Shown here one piece after another: positions 1 to 12,529 of a stretch of 64,000 bases of DNA. The position numbers and the translations under genes are program-made. The first letter of the stretch is position 1. Each line of letters begins with the position of its first letter. Origin of the DNA: Solanum dulcamara (Eukaryota > Streptophyta > Magnoliopsida > Solanales > Solanaceae); NCBI RefSeq assembly GCF_947179165.1, contig NC_077242.1, positions 74,443,097 through 74,507,096 on the forward strand, written 5' to 3'. The notes under the pieces were generated by a model. It had not been told where the DNA came from. It did not search any database and saw only the letters and a program-made list of their open reading frames with translations.

Positions 1-1002
1 CAAAAGAATTGAGTTTAAATGAATTTGAGTAAATGATGTTTTGAGCGAGATATTTTGATGAGATATAAATAATGTTTTGAAGTGTAATGATTGTTGAAGA
101 GGTAATAATATGAGTTTGATGTTTTTCCAATAAGACTAGATGATGATGTTAATATGAGCACATATTTTGAGAGTAGTATTGTGCACCGAGTTGGGTAATA
201 GTTTAATTAACTCAAACCCCAGAACTACGTAGCTAGCGTAGGATGGAGGCTATACATCTTAAGTCCCAAAAAGAGGACTTTGATGATTGGATCCCAGATG
301 GTGATGTCCTTTATCCTGGCAAGGTATTGAATGGATGTGGCAACGACATCGCTTCGTTGTATCATCACTAGCTCATAAGTGATGGTTGTCGGTTAGAGAA
401 ACTCCCAACTGAGTAAGCATTGCTTATTATTATTATTATTATTATTAAACTTGCATTACATATTGATGTTGAGTTCTGAACTGAGTCTTCCTGAGAGGAG
501 TTTCTTGATATCTGTCCTTACTTTCCTATCATTTTACATACTCGTACATTCCATGTACTGACGCCATTCGACCTGCATTATTTTATGATGCAGATACAGG
601 TGTTAGAGATCCTCAACAGGCACATCATTGAAGATCATTACTTTCCAGCTATTTGGTAAGTCCTTCTTTTATTCGGAGGAACTCTTTATCTTTTTATTAT
701 TGTTGAGTATTATGTTTCTTTTGAGGTAGTCATGGACATGTCATTGGCACCGTCTGATAGTATTAGAGGCTTCATAGAGAAAGTTTGATAATATAATTGG
801 AGTAGTTCTCCTTTGAAACTACTTCTTCTAAGAAATATTTCTTTAATTTGATATTGATGATGGCGAGCCCACATAAGTATTCTTATTTTCACTTAAGTCT
901 TCCGCTGATGAACGAATGAGTGATGAGACAGTGGTTCTCTTGGAGGCCCAAGATGGTTTTTGAGTGTCGGTCACGCCTAGGGTACCCTCTCGAGGTGTGA
1001 CA
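1..1002 (+). mobile_element. 3' part of a long LTR (solo-LTR type, left end off window)
   Basis: This stretch resembles the complete LTR at 7293-10354 and the inverse of 12530-14744. Shared blocks include the phrase around 541-600 (gtacattccatgtactgacg, then a palindrome-like tatgatgcag), the block near 711-775 (gaggtagtcatgg ... cattggcacc), and the terminal block near 955-1002 that ends in a TGACA-type terminus. No coding region is visible. It reads as the right part of a non-coding retrotransposon LTR; the left end lies outside the window, so its target duplication cannot be tested. Confidence 0.6.
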
Positions 1003-2025
1003 CCGGATCGCCACTAGTTCTATCTTTTATTTCCAGTCTTTACTATTACTCAGAGACTTATGATGTATATAATAATCAGTTATTGTATTAGATGCTCTCT
1101 ACATTTATGACATCATATTTTGGGATATTTTCTTTCTGGTCTCTCTTTTTGTTTATTTTGTGGCCTGACTTCCCCTTTTGGAGTCTCTTATGAGTTTTAC
1201 TTTTAGGCTTACACATCAGGTTGAGTATTGAGATGTGTGTCATCATGATCTCAATTTTTGGATTGTAACACCTATTGACCATATAGTAATTGGTCCGACA
1301 ATTTTTTCTATATGTTGTACCAATACAATTTGTTGGCTTAATTGGAGAAGTTACTAAAGATGGTGATAAAGCAGGCCTAGGAAGATGTGTACTAAAATCA
1401 ACTTAGAAATGCATTATGCGTACAAAATGTTACATAGATGTGTAAAGATCCAAAATCAAAAATCTATCGAGTTCTGAATTGTGTGTCACTAACCCTCAGT
1501 TTGATTATCACAACAGAAAAAGTGTCCACAGTCACTCGAATGATGCTATCAGTAACCATTTAATTATTAAAGGTTTAGGTCCCTAATTCGGTCTATTTGT
1601 CTATCTTTGGATTGTCGTTGTCGGCTGCACTCAAAAGCGAGGGGCTCCAAATATATTTGTGATCGTGCACACTTTTTTTCCTTTTTTCTTAAAACGTAAT
1701 TATCATAAATATAAGGAGATAGAATATAATCAAATTTATGCACTAGTCATGAGACATAACATGATGTATACTGTAAATTAATTGAGATGGGCGAGATTTG
1801 ATTCAAACACGACAATTATATAACAAAACAATATTTAATATAATACCAAAATTCCCAAATATTATTCCATAATGTTGCCGAGGGTCAAATAAAAATAAAT
1901 TCATTACCCCACAAAAGTAAGGATAATTAAGTCCGCCTAGACACTATTCTCCCCAAATTGATCTTCAAAGTAGATCTATTAAGAAAAGTAATAAAAAACA
2001 AATCTTTATTATTGGTTATTGTAGA
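1003..2025. other. Intergenic: older transposon tail plus defensin 3' flank
   Basis: 1003-1271 looks like the right end of an older element ending in ttggattgtaaca, similar in style to the end near 11531. 1272-1375 matches 12290-12400 (the gtaattggtcc ... gttgtaccaat block), and 1605-2025 matches 15175-15601, the sequence downstream of the intact defensin gene. It is therefore duplicated defensin 3' flank. No gene is seen. Confidence 0.5.
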
Positions 2026-2500
2026 TTAATAATTAATTGGAGGAGGACATGTCTTTGTGCAGTAGCATTTGGAGTCAGGACCACACACTCCAAAATTGAA
2101 GCCCTCACTTTGGCAGGCAGTTGTACACTTTGCATCCTCTACACATGCTCCCTGGAATGTTTTGCTTGCTTCTCGACAAATTTGCCTCTGTCATAACCAA
2201 AATAATAAAATAAAAGTAAGAATTAATAACATTAAAATTAACAAAGGAGAATGATAAATTTGATTAATTCAGATTTCCTCAGCGTAAGCTTCATATTCTC
2301 TATAGATCTCATCTATCCCACCATATTCAGTAACGTTAAGTTCATAATGTATCTCAACTAGTTTTTATTTGTGATATACTTTTTTTTTGATTTCCGGCTC
2401 ACCGATGTTTCGTATCTACAATGAAAATCAGTTAAATCTAGATTAACATGTTTTTTCTAATATCAGAGGGTCGAACTCGATACCTCTAAATAAAGGTGAT
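2026..2500 (-). pseudogene. Defensin copy 1: exon 2 plus part of the intron only, frameshifted
   Basis: 2026-2187 is the second exon of a plant defensin (gamma-thionin type), read on the minus strand with stop TAA at 2026-2028, and 2188-2500 is part of its intron. Compared with the 164-nt exon 2 of the other copies, this exon is 162 nt: two A's are missing in the run just before the first Cys codon, shifting the frame at the start of the mature peptide. Downstream of that shift the eight-cysteine spacing is still recognisable. No signal-peptide exon is present, because at about 2500 the intron is joined directly to the Pro/Ser-rich gene of 2486-3721. It is a decapitated, non-functional copy. 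Confidence 0.85.
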
Positions 2501-3721
2501 TGGAGGCATAGATGGTACAGGGAAGAATGGACTGAAAGGCGGGGATGGTGAACTAGTGGCTGGAAATGGAGGCATGGATGGCATAGGGAAGCCTGGAAAT
2601 AGAGGTGGAGAAGAGGGACTAGTGCTTGGAAATGGAGGTAGTGATGGTATAGGGAAGCCTGGAACTAGAGGCGGGGACGATGGACTAGTTCTTGGAAATG
2701 GAGGTAGTAATGGTATAGGCAAGCCTGGAATTAAAGGCGGGGATGAAGAACTAGGAGATCCTGGAAATTCAGGCACGGATGGTATAGGGAAGCCTGGAAC
2801 TAGAGGCGGGGACGATGGACTAGTTCTTGGAAATGGATGTAGTAATGGTATAGGCAAGCCTGGAATTAAAGGCGGGGATGGAGAACTAGGAGATCCTGGA
2901 AATACAGGCACGGATGGTATAGGGAAGCCTGGAACTAGAGGCGGGGACGATGGACTAGTGCTTGGAAATGGAGGGAGTGATGGTATAGGCAAGCCTGGAA
3001 TTAAAGCCGAGGAATGAGAACTAGGAGATCCTGGAAATACAGGCACGGATGGTACAGGGAAGCCTGGAACTATAGGAGGGGATGATGGACTGGTGCTTGG
3101 AAATGGAGGGAGTGATGGTATTGGCAAGCCTGGAATTGAAGGCGAGGATGGAGAACTAGGAGATCCTGGAAATGGAGGCACTAATGGTACAGGGAAGCCT
3201 GGAACTAGAGGCGGGGATGATGGACTAGTGCTTGGAAATGGAGGGAGTGATGGTATAGGCAAGCCCGGAATCAGAGGAGAGGATGGAGGACTAGGCAATC
3301 TTGGAAATGGAGGCACTAATGGTATAGGTAAGCTTGGAACTAGAGGCGGGGATGATGGACTAGTTCTTGGAAATAGAGGCAGTGATGGTATAGGCAACCC
3401 TGGAATTAGAGGAGAGGATGGAGAACTAGGCGATCCTGGAAATGGAGGCACTAATGGTATAGGTAAGCCTGGAATGAGAGGTGAGGGCGGAGGATTTTTT
3501 CTTGGAAAAGGTATAGGGAAGGTGGGAGTTGAAGGTAGCTTGGATGGTGCTACACGCGCTGGGACTAGAGGCCTCTTTAAGGGTGGCATTTGACCAAACA
3601 AGGGTGAAGGAGACACAGAAAGAGGAGCTGAAACATAACGAGATGCAGAACACACATAAAAATTAGCACCAACAACAAGAACAACAACCAAAAAAGTTGA
3701 CAAGATTTCTAGTGCAGCCAT
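2486..3721 (-). CDS. Truncated Pro/Ser-rich repeat protein (GH18 domain lost)
   Basis: An open frame of 411 residues starts with a signal peptide (hydrophobic core around residues 5-20) nearly identical to that of the 20655-23189 gene. A Pro/Ser-rich region follows, built from 45-residue units (135 bp in DNA, for example 2661 to 2796 to 2931), each made of two half-units of the type PLVPGFPIPSVP and PLIPGLPIPLLP. It carries about 7-8 units, more than the intact paralogue. The chitinase domain is absent. At about 2500 the gene is fused to the intron of a defensin gene, which supplies the last residues (ITFI) and the TAG stop. A TATA-like ttatata lies near 3770 and the flank to 4390 mirrors the intact gene, so it could be transcribed and secreted. 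It is either a relic or a new wall-type protein; the sequence cannot decide which. Confidence 0.75.
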   Translation of the reverse strand: MAALEILSTFLVVVLVVGANFYVCSASRYVSAPLSVSPSPLFGQMPPLKRPLVPARVAPSKLPSTPTFPIPFPRKNPPPSPLIPGLPIPLVPPFPGSPSSPSSPLIPGLPIPSLPLFPRTSPSSPPLVPSLPIPLVPPFPRLPSPPSSPLIPGLPIPSLPPFPSTSPSSPPLVPGFPVPLVPPFPGSPSSPSSPSIPGLPIPSLPPFPSTSPSSPPIVPGFPVPSVPVFPGSPSSHSSALIPGLPIPSLPPFPSTSPSSPPLVPGFPIPSVPVFPGSPSSPSPPLIPGLPIPLLHPFPRTSPSSPPLVPGFPIPSVPEFPGSPSSSSPPLIPGLPIPLLPPFPRTSPSSPPLVPGFPIPSLPPFPSTSPSSPPLFPGFPMPSMPPFPATSSPSPPFSPFFPVPSMPPITFI

Positions 3722-4394
3722 ATTTTTTTAGTCACTATTTCTTCACCAACAATAACATGAAATGAGATGTTTATATACCAAAACAAGATGGGAAATGTGC
3801 TATCTTTGGTAAATACATTGTTTGTTTGTCATGTTTTCTAATCATAATAACATTGATGTAACAATATTGTTAAAACCTCTGATTTTATCGACATATCTAT
3901 GTCAAACACAAGTTTATTCTAATTTGATTTTGGAGATTCCTAGGACAACTTTGTCATGGTCAGTATAGTAATTAAATTTCTCCAATTCAAACAAAACATT
4001 GGTACAACGTATAGAAAATATTGTTAGACCAACCATGTGGTTATTATATGTAAGAAGGAAGATAATTCGGTCTATTTGTCTATGTCTATAATCAAAGTTA
4101 ATTAGTACTTGCGCTAGTGATGAGAAATAGCATGTATACTGTAAATTAATTGAGATGCGCGAATTTCGATCCCAAACACAACGATTATATAACAAAAAGA
4201 AGTTGAATATAATATAAATTCTCAAATATTATTCCATAATTGTAGTCGAGGGTCAAACGAAAACAAAGTCTCTATCCCACAAAAGTAAGCTGAATAATTA
4301 AGTTTGCGTACACGCTATTCTCCCTAAATTGATCATCAAAATAGATCTATTTTTAAAAAAATTAAAAAAAATCTTTAGTATTGGTTATTGGAGA
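3722..4394. repeat. Inverted-duplicate intergenic spacer (partner 19992-20654)
   Basis: This spacer between defensin copy 2 and the truncated Pro-rich gene is the reverse complement, with few differences, of 19992-20654 in front of the intact Pro-rich chitinase. It includes a shared open frame of about 65 residues that only reflects the duplication. It holds the probable promoter of the truncated gene, and no other gene is seen. Confidence 0.8.
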
Positions 4395-5129
4395 TTAATA
4401 ATTAATTGAAGGAGGACATGGCTTTGTGCGGTAGCATTTAGAGTCAGGACCACACTCTCCAAAATTGAAGCCCTCACTTTGGCAGGCAGTTGTACACTTT
4501 GCATCTTCTACACATGCTCCCTGGAATGTTTTACTTGCTTCTTGACAAATTTTTGCCTCTGTCATAACAAAAATAATAAAATAAAAGCAAGAATTAATAA
4601 CACTAAATAGACAAAGGAGAATGATAAATTTGATTAATTCAGATTCTCGTTCCGTAAGGTTCATATAGATTCAAGACCTCTTATTGAAGGTGAAGAGATC
4701 GCATTCATCCCACCATATTCAGTGACGTTAAGTTCATAACTTGTCTCAACTAGTTTTGATTTGTGATGTAATTTTATTTTATTTTTGCTTTTCGGCCCAC
4801 AAGTATTTCGTATCTACAATGGAACTCAATTAAATCTAAATTCATGCGTTTTTTTAATTATTATTAGAGGCTCGAACTTGATACCTCTGAATAAAGGTGA
4901 TGGGATCCCGAATAATCCAATCACAACTCATGTTGGTGATTTGCAATATAATTGATTGAGTGATTACTTGAAAAAGGATATTTGAAATTTAAAAATTTAT
5001 TTTTTTGTCTCTTATCATTCTTGATTGGTAAAGAAAACCTAAAAAGTTTAAAGAGATGATATACCTGCATTGCCTATGAAAAACAGCACAAGAAGAAACA
5101 CAACTTTAAACAAAGACAGAGGCTGCCAT
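4395..5129 (-). pseudogene. Defensin copy 2, frameshift in signal peptide and lost Cys
   Basis: Two-exon defensin gene: exon 1 at 5065-5129, intron 4559-5064, exon 2 at 4395-4558 ending in TAA. Exon 1 is 65 nt instead of the 67 nt of intact copy 3, so the start codon is followed by a stop at codon 8. In exon 2 the seventh of the eight cysteines is replaced by Arg (tgc to cgc, in the motif SKCYRTKPC). A TATA-like element lies at about 5213-5222. With both the signal peptide and a disulfide broken, it is a pseudogene. It pairs with copy 4 (19302-19991) in the inverted duplication. Confidence 0.85.
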
Positions 5130-5869
5130 CTTCTTTTTTTGTTTTGTTTTGTTACGTTACTATCTCTTCAAAAGGTATTTTTTATTATGAAAATGATGAA
5201 ACACTATGCTTATCTTATATAGAGTTAAGAAATGGTTCACTTGTTATTTCTGAATGAGATTATATTTAATTATTTGGTTAAGAAATCTTTTTACATTAAA
5301 TGAGATTTCTTTCACTTACACACGTAGATCTAGAGTCGTCAATATGTGCTAGATTCAGCTAAATCCGTGATCTGATAGGATTAGAATAAAATATTTGAAG
5401 TCCATTTAAGAACAAAACTTTTTAGCCCAATCCGAATAAGCCTATTGGCTCATGGGGCTTGAACAATGTGGGTAGCGCGGGCATCTGAGCCGATTTTATT
5501 TTAAAACAGCTATAATAAGTAAATAACAAGAGTAATTCAAATTTAAAGTATACTTAAGCTATCATATATAAATATTACAAATTAATATTTCAATTTAGCT
5601 AGTTATATTGTTACTCATTGACTGTTTAATTTGCTTATTAATATCTCTATTTGATTCGAGCGATATCTATCTAATATTTTTTATGATAATATTTATACAC
5701 TTTTATATATTATTATATACACATATATACCAGTACAATACACATATATATCTTCAAGCTTACAACTATGGTAGGTTATCTTTCTAATATGAGCTTTAAC
5801 ACTCAATTCTTACATAATTTCACCACAATTTGAGCTCCAGGCAAAGTAACAAATCAATTTTTGTCAACT
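5130..5869. other. Intergenic: defensin 5' flank with a truncated DNA element
   Basis: This matches 16246-16790 and then 17131-17990. From about 5330 it carries the left end of the element seen complete at 16442-17130 (agagtcgtcaatatg), but its right end is deleted near 5665. The strip 5755-5860 matches 17885-17990. No gene is seen. Confidence 0.6.
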
Positions 5870-8800
5870 AATAATCTTTAGGACTCATATTTTGAGATTC
5901 AATTTTCAAGATTCATTTCTAATTCTTTATTTCTCATTTTTGGGGCTAACTTTAGATCCTTGCATAATGATCCTGAAGGTTATTTTTAGAATTTTTTGTA
6001 AAATAATAATTTTATCCATCCCGATAATTGTCCCGAGTCATTTTCTTATCAATGTTTGGTGTTGGTATCAGAAATTCCTCGAAAAAAATGAGTTTTTGAA
6101 GTTTTTGAGTTTTAGAGGCTTAAGTTGTTCAATAGTGGTATTTGGGACCAACCAGAGCTATGGATCTTGGAATAAATTTCGCCAGTCCCATCAGCTTCGG
6201 AATGTGAAATTTGATCTAGGAGAGTCATGGTTTCAGAAATTCGAGTTGTATCGGAGATTTGAGGTCATAAGTTGGAAGTTAGAGTTATTTTGAACTAAGA
6301 TTTGACTTAGGTCAACATTCGGAGTTCTGGTGCTCGGATTAGAATTCTGATGACTCCATTGGATTCGGGGTATACTTTTAGGCTTAGGAATGGTCTTGGT
6401 TGAATTTTTAGAGGTCCGAGCTTGATGTGGTATTTTGAGGCTTAAAATTAATTTCATTGCAACTAATCGGATTCCGGATTAAGGATACATCAAATTTGAA
6501 TTCCGATAGTTTCATCGAGACCAAAAAATCAAATTTAGTAGGATAGTATACATGAGTTTTGTGCATGGGGTTCTGAACGAATCTCGAGGGTCCAATCCGA
6601 GACTTTGTGCTTGTGTGTGGTTGCTTTCATCTGTCTCAGGCCCCTTAACCTTCTTGTTCGTGCCTTCATGCCTGCGTTTGTGAGGGGTTACTTTGATGAC
6701 CTCCGCATTCGTGGAGGGAGTGGCACTTTCGTGGAAGGCACAGAGGGACACCTTTGCGTTCGCGGCACATCCCCCGCATTCGCGAAGGTCAGTTTGGGTT
6801 ATACTCCGCATTCGTGGCACTGGGTCCGCATTCGCAGTGAGTAGTTTGATGCTAGTTAAATAAATTTCCCAAAATGGTTATTTATCCTATTTTTCTCCTT
6901 TTTTGGACCTTTGATCTCAGGATAGGCTTTTTCGAAAGGGTATTTTCACATTTTGAGGATTGGGTACGTAATTTCTAACTAAAATCTTCAATACCCGTGG
7001 ATTATATCATGATTTTCACCTTTAATAAGTGATTTTGAATTGAAGAAATTGGGGGATTTTCAAGAACTTGAGGTTTACGATTAAATGCTTCAAAGAACGT
7101 TGTCATGTAAAAAAATTCAGATTTACCTTTCGTTTTTGAAATTGAGTTTTTTGGTATATTTTGGCTCAGTTTTTAAATTGATGATTTGGGTGTCGTTGAA
7201 CTCGTATTCTTATTGGAAATTTATATTTGATTAGATTTTTTCGATTCAGAGAGACGATGTAAGAGCAAGGCACAAGTTATGAAGTAATTGTATGTAACAC
7301 CCCGGATTTTTTTTTGCCAAGACTCGAATCGTTCTTCTTGTGCGTGTAGGATCGAACTCGATGATTTGTAATTTTATATATGAGTTAGGATCAATTCCTA
7401 AATATTTGAAGTGTATTATATGTGTTTTAGGTCATAAGAGATCTCTAACACCAAGTCGAGTCCAAAGAATTCCAATCGATTAAGTTTTCGGATGAGTTAG
7501 TATAAGGGTCAACTTCCAACGACCATATCTATTTGAATATAATGAACTGGGTGGACCATGACCTATCAAATTAAATTTCTTTGAGTCTTCTTTCCAACTC
7601 CACCAAGATTACAATTTTTGGATTTCGGAGTCAAAAGTTATGACCATTTTACTACAAACTAGTACTGCAGGAATTTCAGGCATGGACTATAACTGCAGGA
7701 ATTTCAGGCCTGGCGCTGCAGTGGCGCGGCGCGCCACTATAGTGCCGGCAGGATTTTTGCCCAGTTTTCCACATTTTTTATGAAGGGCAATTTGGACATT
7801 TTTCCTAAACATATATACACTAACTTGGAACGTTTTAGACTATAATTTTTTCAGCCTTTTGCCTCTCCAAAGAACCCTAATCTTCATCCTCTCTTCTCTT
7901 CCAAATCATCTCCAACAAAATCCTCTCAAAAGCTCAAGGATTCAAGATCTTCAAGTCATATCTTTGATTTTTGGTGAGATGTTCTTCATTTCCAGGTATG
8001 TAGGCTAGCCTAAAATATGGATTGAGTTCTTCCATATGCCCCATAGATGTGTTGGATGAAAATGGTGAAAAGCTTGAACCTTCTACGAAGATTTTCTTAA
8101 AATATTCCTAAACTCTAGAATATTTTTATATACTAGTAATTGATTGATGAATTTCATGACTTGAATAATTGAATAATTATCTTTCACATTTATTTCATAA
8201 ACCGTAGCTACATATGGACCACAAATGAATTTTTGTCTATAAATTCATATGTATTGATGGTGTTCTTGAGTTGAGTTTTGTTGATAGTATGGATTCATGT
8301 ATTCATTCACATGAACCCAAGATGAGATTTCTTTTGTCATAATTGTCTTGGGGTTGAGATTGATGGTTTTTGTGTATATGTATTAATTGGAATAAAAAGA
8401 ATGAATTGGATAGTTATGAATGTGAATGGCATAAAAAGAAACGAAACCTTGGTAGAGCTAGAATGTCATTTTTGTTTCTATAAATGGAATATAGATTCAA
8501 AAAAGAAAGGATTGGTTAAGAACTTAAATAAGAATTTTGGAGCAAGATGTTTGATAATGATGTGAATGACGATGTTTGATGATGATGTTTGATGATGATG
8601 TGAATGATGAGGTTTGATGATGAGGTGAATGATGTTTATTTAATTAAGGAAAATGATTGATGAAGAGGTTATGTTAATAATGACGTTTTGATATGAAATG
8701 GATTGGAGTCCAATGTGACTACATGATATGTGATTTGCTTAATTTGATTTGATTGGAGTCATATGAGTATAAATGATTGTTTGAGAAGGAGTTTTAAATA

Positions 8801-11531
8801 AATGATTTGTGAACATTTTTGCATAAACTATTTATACACTATTTTGAGTTTAAAGAATGATTATTTTCATATTTGATGTAGAAAGAGTTTGAGCATGATT
8901 TGAGTTTGAAAAGTCTCTTATTTATTATTTTGAGTATGAGTATTTGGATTATAAATGAGTTGATAATTTTTACATCTATTTTGAGATTGTATCAATTTTA
9001 AAGAGAAGAGTTTGATGGTTTGAGATGAGTTGATTTGAAAGAAGGTCCAATGAGGCCAGATTTGATTGAGTTTTGAAAAGAGTCCAATGAGACTAAATGA
9101 GTTGAATTGAAAATAAGTCCTAAGAGACTAAATGAGTATTTTGAGTATACTCACTTGATAAATATGAGCATATTGAGTCTTGGGAGGAGTATTGAGCACC
9201 GAATTGGGTATGAGTATAGTCCATACTTGAGTCCCATGAAATGATAGGACTTGATTGATTGATTGATCCATGATTGGTTGATTCGTTCATACCCTGGGAA
9301 AGTATGAACGGACGTGGCAACAACGTCGGCTTATTGTACTGTCACTTGCTCATATGGTGATGGTTGTCGATTAGAGAAACTCCAAATTGAGTGGATTGTG
9401 CTTGATATGATTGGTTTGATTGTGATTGTAGATAGTTGAGTCGAATTGTAAAGCATTGTTAAATTTTAATTTGCATATCTATTGAATTGAGTCATTTGAC
9501 TTGAGATGAGTTAATTGCATATGATTGGATTAGATTAGATGATATGTGATGGATTGGATTAGATGATATGTGATTGGATTGTAAACGATTGGATTGGATC
9601 GAATTGTATATGATTGGATTGGATCGGATTGAATATGATTGGATTGGATTGGATGGTATGTGATTAAATTGAATTGGATTGTATGTGATCGGATTGGATT
9701 ATATATAAGTAGTCTCTGTCTAAACCGTATTCCTACTTTAGACTTATGACACCTTGTTGAGTATCTCTTATCTTTATGACTTGAGATATTTGAACCGGTA
9801 TTATTTCATTCTGTCATATTACATACTCGTACATTCCATGTACTGACGTCCATTTGGACCTGCATCATTTTATGATGCAGAAACAGGTTTAAGAGATCAT
9901 TAATAGGCGCACCATTGAGGATCTGTTCACACTCAGCTTAATGGTGAGTCTTCCCCTACATTCGGAGGATACCACTTAAGTTATTCTTGCGTCGAGTTAG
10001 TCTTTTCATTTTGATTTGAGGTAGCCATGAACCTGTCATTGGAACCAATTAGATAGTAGTGATAGAGGCTTCATAGACTAGATAGTGATGAGTCGATTGA
10101 ATATTTTATTTCTTAAATTATTCTTGTCAAACTATTTAACGACATAGATTGGAGTTCGATTTGTTGGCACATGGCCTTTATCATTTGAGTTAGATTGATG
10201 ATTTGAGTTGCCCACTAAATTATTTCTTTATTTTAAACTTTTTGCTGATTGATTGATATAAATGGATGTGTGATTGGATCAAGTGGCTCACTTGGGGACC
10301 AGCAATGGTCTTCGAGTGCCGGCCACGTCTAGGGTACCCTTCCGGGGCAAGACATTGTAGTTGAATTCGAGGCAAGTAAACTTCTTCGTTTAAGCCTCTA
10401 GGATCTGTAATCTTGTTGTGTTGTTAGGGAGTAATGAAAAGTGGTTCGGGTTATTTGACTATTATGATTGAACTTAAAAATGAATAATCGAGGCAATAAA
10501 ATAATAATTTGATAAATTATATTGGTGTGCTCGATATGATGATGATTTTGATGAATTGCGGACCTATGAAATGATTATATTGATATGAGATGTGAACTGT
10601 TGTTGATATCGTTCTATTATTGTGACTTGCATGCACAATGCTTATTTGCATTGGTTCTGATATACTATGACAGAATCAAAATGATGATGATGCCGAAGAA
10701 AAATGGTTTCGGCGATTAATGATTATGCTGAAGGAAAATGGTTCCGGCGATTGATGTTTATGCTGAAGGAAAATAGTTCCGGTGGATAAATGGACCATGT
10801 GAATCCCCCTATATGGGTTTGGGCCTGCTAGTCAGCGAATGTGTTTCATTAGGATAAACATGTATCACTATACATGACATTTCATTGCAATGCATTGCAC
10901 ATTTTTTGCCATTTGTGAACTGTGTTTACCCCCTTTGTTATTTCCGTGATTTATACTATTGATTTGTTGTGACTTCACTTAGACTTGTGAGTTGTTACTA
11001 TTGTGATATATATGATATTAGAACCATTAAACTGGGCTGATATTTCATGCAAGTTGTAGTTTGAGGAGGTTTAGTTGGGATGACCGGACTACTTGTATTC
11101 TATTTAGCTTTGTTTAGCTTTAGTTGTCCTCTTGCTGAGTACCGTGTTGTTTGGTGCTCACTCCTTGCTTCTACCTTTGTGTAGGTTGTGAGCTCAGACA
11201 TACTTGATCTTCTAGCTATTATCCAAGGCCACTAGTTTGAGTAGCTGTTACATTCATCCAGCGAACACATTTTACTCTTTTATTATGTTTTAGTCCTATA
11301 AACGGACAAAGACATTGTGATTGTACTTCCTTTCTTATTTCAGTAAAGTATTAGTGGCTTCTATACGTGACAACCATTTTTGGAGGATTTTGAGATTATT
11401 TACCTATTTTTGATTAAGTTAAACCTTATTTTATTTCATTTACCTCCGCATTTACTTTCCATTGGATTTTATGTTAATTTATCTCGATGAGTTGAGACGA
11501 GTGTCATCACGCCCGGATTCGGATCGTGACA
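5870..11531 (+). mobile_element. Older LTR-like element, split by a solo LTR at 7293-10354
   Basis: 5870-7292 and 10360-11531 form one non-coding repetitive block interrupted by the LTR insertion. The sequence on the two sides rejoins across the TTGTA duplication (aagtaattgta / gttgaattcgaggcaag). The right end ggattcggatcgtgaca resembles the termini of Solanaceae Gypsy-type LTRs. At 10674-10790 there are about three copies of a roughly 36-bp unit (gctgaaggaaaatggttccg). No retrotransposon protein is encoded. The left boundary is estimated from where homology to 17.9 kb stops. Confidence 0.5.
7293..10354 (+). mobile_element. Solo LTR, 3062 bp, TSD TTGTA
   Basis: The element begins tgtaacaccccgg and ends ggggcaagaca (TG...CA termini). 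It is flanked by a perfect 5-bp direct repeat TTGTA at 7288-7292 and 10355-10359. There are no internal genes, primer-binding site or second LTR, so it is a solo LTR left after recombination of a long, probably Gypsy-class, element. Inside are simple degenerate repeats: gatgatgtttgatgatgatg around 8560-8640 and gattggattggat-type runs at 9520-9700. It is inserted into the older element 5870-11531. Confidence 0.85.
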
Positions 11532-12529
11532 CCTTGGTTGATGCTCCATATTTCCACGGTAAACCTAGAGGAAAGTCTCATCTTACTAGAATATCCCAGC
11601 AGTCAATTTCTTGATCATTTCTAAGAATTCCACAAAGAAAATCTCTCATGTCTAGAACTTCACATTTTTATCGGCAGGGGTGTTCGCGGTTCGATTTGAA
11701 TTGAGTTTTGACTAAAAAAATACCAAATCAATTAACTTGGGCCATCAAATAATGTTGAAACCAATTGATACAAGTTAATTCGATTTTTCAAATGTTGGAA
11801 CTAACCCAATCCAAACTAAGTTAGTAGTTTTCATCGGTTCAATTTTTGTCGCTTTTTTTGTTATTTTTTATTTAATTTTTTGTTGCTTTTTGTGATGGTA
11901 AAAAATATGATAATATACTTCCAAACAAATATTAGGTCGACTATAATTCAAACATAAAACTACCAAGTTATTTTGCACATAATTTTTTTTTTTTGGCATC
12001 ATCAAAATAAAAATTATAAATCAAGCTAGAAAGTAAAGGCAAAGAATTTTGTTAAGCTATAAAGACAAACACCTAAATTACTAGCCAAAAGTGCAAAAGA
12101 TTAATTTATACCGTCAAAATTATATGAAATAAACATATAAATGTTGCACTATGCGAGGATTTTGAAGTATTATATCATTAATATATATTTGGTTAGACTT
12201 TAGGAATACCCTAATAATATGTGAAAGGTCCTGCACATCACCATCACAGTGTTCACATTTTGTCGATTCAATTATCTTCCTTCTTACAAATAATAACCAT
12301 ATAGTAATTGGTCCAACAATATTTTCTATACGCTGTACCAATGCTTTGTTGACTGCATTGAGGAAGTTACTAAAGATCATGATAAATTTGTTAATCAGGT
12401 GTCAGGGGAAAGCTAACAAAATAAAATTTAAAAGACCATGAGTAAGAAGATAAACGAGAAATATATCATAAGAGGCACAATAATTTAACGTGATTCGGTC
12501 AATCGATCTACCAAATCGGCATACATCAT
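11532..12529. other. Intergenic and transposon debris; duplicated defensin 3' flank at 12276-12400
   Basis: This AT-rich stretch has no convincing gene. 12276-12400 (cttccttcttacaaataat ... ctgtaccaatgc) is shared with 1272-1375, 3975-4070 and 20320-20400, so it is a piece of the duplicated defensin flank. A minus-strand open frame of 86 residues at 12120-12380 has a CxxC pattern but no start context or neighbours that support a gene. 12400-12529 looks like the left part of another LTR that continues at 14745. Confidence 0.45.

Noticed and set aside
3914..4225. 103-residue open frame shared with 20165-20389
   Set aside because: Sharing is explained by the inverted duplication; no start context, signature or codon constraint, and it lies in the promoter of the Pro-rich gene.
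12120..12380. 86-residue minus-strand frame with CEHCDGD, possibly a zinc-binding RT tail
   Set aside because: Part of it is duplicated defensin flank (also at 1272, 3975 and 20320). No other RT sequence adjoins it, so a gene or LINE is not supported.
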